A DNA stretch of 7,286 nucleotides, taken from NCBI GenBank assembly GCA_017646945.1, contig JAGCLN010000307.1, positions 1 through 7,286 on the forward strand, written 5' to 3'. A program made the position numbers and the translations under genes. Source of the DNA: Clostridia bacterium (lineage in GTDB: Bacteria; Bacillota; Clostridia; Christensenellales; Borkfalkiaceae). Shown here piece by piece: positions 4,808-7,286 of this stretch (the first letter of the stretch is position 1; every line of letters starts with the position of its first letter). Below the pieces are notes generated by a model that saw only the letters and a program-made list of their open reading frames with translations, did no database searches and was not told where the DNA came from.

Positions 4808-6358
4808 ATGAAAACAAGACCTGTTGTTTTAATTATTATGGACGGTTACGGTTTAGCGTCTAACGAGTACGGCAACGCTATTACCTTAGCAAACGCCGGC
4901 GTTATTGAAAACCTTAAAAACAATTATCCCTTCACCACGCTTGGCGCAAGCGGTATGGACGTTGGTCTTCCCGAAGGTCAAATGGGCAATAGTGAAGTTG
5001 GGCACCTTAATATGGGTGCAGGTAGAATCGTTTATCAAGATTTAACCCGTATCACCAAAGAAATTCAAGACGGAACTTTCTTTAATAACCCCGAACTTCT
5101 TAAAGCGATTGAAAACGCTAAAAATAACGATAAGAGTTTGCACCTTTACGGTCTTTTATCTACTGGTGGCGTTCACAGTCACATTACTCACCTTTACGCG
5201 CTTTTAAAAATGTGCAAGTTAAACGGGCTTGAAAAAGTTTACGTTCATTGTTTCCTTGACGGGCGTGACGTTGCGCCTACGAGCGGTGCAGACTTCATTA
5301 AAGACTTATCAAGCGAAATGAACTCAATCGGCGTTGGTAAAATTGCATCTGTTGCAGGTAGATACTACGCAATGGATAGAGATAATCGTTGGGATAGAGT
5401 TGAAAAGGCTTACGATATGCTCACTATCGGCAACGGCGAAAAGGCTGTTTGCGCTGAAAAGGCAGTTAGAGATAGTTATGAAAATGGCGTTACCGACGAA
5501 TTCGTTCTTCCAACTAACGTTGTTGATGAACTCGGCAAGCCGATTGCTCTTATTGAAAAGGGCGATAGTATAATCTTCTTCAACTTCCGCCCCGATAGAG
5601 CAAGAGAAATCACTCGCGCTTTCACCGTTGAAAGTTTTGATGGCTTTGAAAGAAAAACTGGTTATCTTTCGCCTTGCTACGTAGGTTTCTCTACTTACGA
5701 TGCAACTTTTGAAAACGTTGCGGTAGCGTTCAAGAAGATTAAACTTACAAACACTTTAGGTAAGTTTTTATCCGATAAGGGCTATACTCAACTTAGAATT
5801 GCCGAAACTGAAAAGTACGCTCACGTAACTTTCTTCTTCAACGGCGGTATCGAAGCGCCTGAAAAGAACGAGCAAAGAGATTTGATAGCGTCCCCTGCGG
5901 TTGCAACTTATGACTTAAAGCCCGAAATGAGCGCGCCAGAAGTTACCGCTAAGGTTATTGAAGAACTCGATAGCGATAAGTTTGACGTTATCATTTTAAA
6001 CTACGCAAACTGCGATATGGTAGGCCACACAGGTTTCCAAAACGCTGCGGTAAAAGCGGTAACTACCGTTGAAAATTGCGTAAACACCGTTGTAGAAAAG
6101 GTGTTATCTAAGGGCGGTAGCGTTTTAATTACTGCCGACCACGGTAATGCGGATAGAATGTTTGAAGACGAAGGTGGCGAAAAGCCCTTTACCGCTCATA
6201 CCACAAACCCCGTTCCGTTCATTTTAGTATCTAATCTTTATAAGGGCGCAACGCTTAGAAATGGTGGTTGTTTAGCGGATATCGCTCCCACTATGCTTGA
6301 AATTATGGGCGAAGAAAAACCCGTTGAAATGACAGGTGTTTCATTAATCGAAAAATAA
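4808..6358 (+). CDS. gpmI: 2,3-bisphosphoglycerate-independent phosphoglycerate mutase
   Basis: Converts 3-phosphoglycerate to 2-phosphoglycerate in the cytoplasm; a metal-dependent enzyme of the alkaline-phosphatase superfamily. At 516 residues it is the normal length. Using the numbering of the well-studied Bacillus stearothermophilus enzyme, the catalytic serine S62 (MGNSEVGH) and metal ligands D12, D403, H407, D444 and H445 fall at the same positions; the last ligand is H464, displaced by two. Substrate-binding residues H123, D154 (DGRD), R185, R191, R261, R264 (FRPDRAR) and K336 are all present. GGAG at 4799-4802 lies 5 nt from the ATG. The gene follows tpiA after 157 bp containing a strong hairpin, and no terminator follows it. 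The usual eno partner is not downstream; secG is. Confidence 0.98.
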   Translation: MKTRPVVLIIMDGYGLASNEYGNAITLANAGVIENLKNNYPFTTLGASGMDVGLPEGQMGNSEVGHLNMGAGRIVYQDLTRITKEIQDGTFFNNPELLKAIENAKNNDKSLHLYGLLSTGGVHSHITHLYALLKMCKLNGLEKVYVHCFLDGRDVAPTSGADFIKDLSSEMNSIGVGKIASVAGRYYAMDRDNRWDRVEKAYDMLTIGNGEKAVCAEKAVRDSYENGVTDEFVLPTNVVDELGKPIALIEKGDSIIFFNFRPDRAREITRAFTVESFDGFERKTGYLSPCYVGFSTYDATFENVAVAFKKIKLTNTLGKFLSDKGYTQLRIAETEKYAHVTFFFNGGIEAPEKNEQRDLIASPAVATYDLKPEMSAPEVTAKVIEELDSDKFDVIILNYANCDMVGHTGFQNAAVKAVTTVENCVNTVVEKVLSKGGSVLITADHGNADRMFEDEGGEKPFTAHTTNPVPFILVSNLYKGATLRNGGCLADIAPTMLEIMGEEKPVEMTGVSLIEK

Positions 6359-6371
6359 TGCGTAAAAAAAG

Positions 6372-6400
6372 TTGAAAATTTCAAAAACTTGTGTTATAAT
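6372..6400 (+). promoter_or_regulatory. secG promoter with extended -10
   Basis: TTGAAA (6372-6377) and TATAAT (6395-6400) with a 17-bp spacer, plus TG at 6392-6393 giving an extended -10. The -35 box lies inside a 13-bp palindrome, TTGAAA-A-TTTCAA (6372-6384). It starts only 14 bp after the gpmI stop, so secG can be expressed independently of glycolysis. Confidence 0.85.
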
Positions 6401-6439
6401 GCATTAGTAACAACAAAAAACTGTTTAGTTAGGTGAATT

Positions 6440-6724
6440 ATGTTAAATTTATTAGCAATTTCTTATGGCGCATATAAAACTTTAAGTATTATATGTCTCG
6501 TTATATCCGTTCTTGTATCTCTTTTTGTAATTGCCGTAGTAATTATGCAACCGGGCAACTCCAATGGTATTGGCGCTGTAAACGGTCAATCTGAAACTTT
6601 CTATGGTAAAAACAAAAACAAAACTTTGGAAAGTAAAATGAGAAAACTTACCATTATCTCAATCGCAGTATTAATGGTTTGTATGATTTTGTTCTATATT
6701 TTACACTTAATCAAAGGTATTTAA
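6440..6724 (+). CDS. secG: Preprotein translocase subunit SecG
   Basis: Small integral membrane subunit of the SecYEG translocon that assists SecA-driven protein export. At 94 residues it has the standard two-TM layout: TM1 about 14-36 and TM2 about 69-91. Between them lies the conserved loop VIMQPGNSNGIGAVNG, an equivalent of the usual VLLQ-G-xxGGLGA, then SETFYGKNK and MRKLT before TM2. AGGTGA (6431-6436) serves as ribosome binding site close to the ATG. It has its own promoter and a strong terminator, so it is an insulated single-gene unit between gpmI and rnr. The position next to rnr is common in Firmicutes and supports the call. Confidence 0.94.
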   Translation: MLNLLAISYGAYKTLSIICLVISVLVSLFVIAVVIMQPGNSNGIGAVNGQSETFYGKNKNKTLESKMRKLTIISIAVLMVCMILFYILHLIKGI

Positions 6725-6726
6725 AG

Positions 6727-6758
6727 AAAAGGCGGGGTAATAAAAACCCGCCTTTTTT
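6727..6758 (+). terminator. Strong intrinsic terminator after secG
   Basis: AAAAGGCGGG (6727-6736) pairs perfectly with CCCGCCTTTT (6747-6756) around a 10-nt A-rich loop, with a T tract at 6753-6758. It starts 2 nt after the secG stop codon and separates secG from rnr. Confidence 0.92.
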
Positions 6759-6783
6759 ATTCCATATATAAAAACGAAACTTT

Positions 6784-7286
6784 ATGATAATAAAAGACTA
6801 CTTGCTTGAAAAATTTAATAGTGGCGAAGCGGAAGGTTTAGGGCTTAAACGCATTTGCGAACTTATGGGCGCAAAGTCGCGTTTTGAAAAGAACACCGTG
6901 ATTGACGCTGTTTACACTCTTGAAAGAGAAGGCCGTATCGTTTACGATAACGGCAGGTTTATATTGTTTGAAAATAGTGGTCTTTTAAAGGGTGTTTTAA
7001 AAGGAAACGAGCGTGGTTTCGCTTTCGTTATTACCGATAACGGTGATTATTTTATTCCGCCCAGATGTTCAAACGGGGCGCTTAACGGCGATACCGTTAT
7101 TATCAAAAAGCAAATATCTTCAAAAGGTTCAACCGATGAAGCAAAGGTCGTTCAAATATTAGAGCGCGGAACTAAAAAGGTAGTTGGAACTTTTGATTTA
7201 GCAAACGGCTACGGTTTCGTTATTCCCGATGATAAAAACTTTTCGGTTGACGTGTATATCCATCAAAAGAACACCAAAGGCGCAAA
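6784..7286 (+). CDS. rnr: Ribonuclease R, N-terminal part, runs off the window
   Basis: 3'-to-5' exoribonuclease of the RNB family, involved in decay of structured RNAs and, with SmpB/tmRNA, in mRNA quality control. Only the first 167 codons are in the window; the frame stays open to the edge. Residues about 1-62 look like the RNase R winged-helix domain (KRICELMGAKS, VIDAVYTLEREGRIVYD). From about 68 the OB/cold-shock-like domain follows: KGNERGFAFV, DYFIPP, NGALNGDTV. A second such domain begins at about 133 (VVGTFDLANGYGFVIPDD). The catalytic RNB domain lies beyond the edge. ATG 6784 is the first start after an in-frame stop at 6769. There is no good ribosome binding site, and a terminator lies just upstream, so how it is expressed is unclear. 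Confidence 0.94.
   Translation, partial: MIIKDYLLEKFNSGEAEGLGLKRICELMGAKSRFEKNTVIDAVYTLEREGRIVYDNGRFILFENSGLLKGVLKGNERGFAFVITDNGDYFIPPRCSNGALNGDTVIIKKQISSKGSTDEAKVVQILERGTKKVVGTFDLANGYGFVIPDDKNFSVDVYIHQKNTKGA

Noticed and set aside
5334..5573. 79-codon plus-strand frame inside gpmI
   Set aside because: Alternate-frame shadow of gpmI, whose correct frame carries conserved substrate residues through this region.

Overview
The window looks like chromosomal DNA from a low-GC Gram-positive bacterium, most likely an uncultured Clostridia-type member of the Bacillota. This rests on the AT-rich sequence, AAGGAG-type ribosome binding sites, near-perfect sigma-A promoters with 17-bp spacers, a compact pgk-tpiA-gpmI cluster followed by secG and rnr, and small CxxC zinc-ribbon membrane proteins. 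Genus-level placement is not possible by eye.

Layout. (a) 1-300 holds no gene. It contains two degenerate tandem units of about 122 bp (15-137 and 142-263), the first with a nested hairpin. (b) 270-1415 is a small accessory module. Two paralogous zinc-ribbon/two-TM proteins (366-695 and 1054-1377) each have a consensus promoter and a near-identical terminator. An XRE-type repressor gene on the minus strand (753-950) sits between them. A TMTCAA-N3-TTGAKA palindrome occurs once upstream of the first promoter and twice at the second, where one copy lies between -35 and -10. (c) 1462-2472 encodes a Na/Pi-cotransporter family protein without a C-terminal PhoU-like domain. It has no Shine-Dalgarno sequence, and an inverted repeat runs up to its start codon. 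(d) 2481-6358 is a lower-glycolysis operon, pgk-tpiA-gpmI, behind a strong promoter; gap and eno are not adjacent. PGK carries an insertion of about 36 residues in its N-terminal domain. A perfect 11-bp hairpin lies just before the gpmI ribosome binding site. (e) 6372-6758 is secG with its own extended -10 promoter and a strong terminator. (f) The start of rnr (RNase R) runs off the right edge.

How the genes work together. Pgk, TpiA and GpmI catalyse the triose-phosphate and 3-phosphoglycerate steps of glycolysis. SecG and RNase R are housekeeping functions (protein export and RNA decay) that often lie next to this cluster in Firmicutes. The XRE/zinc-ribbon module appears to be a self-contained, probably autoregulated unit of unknown function and is the best candidate here for something undescribed. 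All identity counts and alignments below were made by eye.
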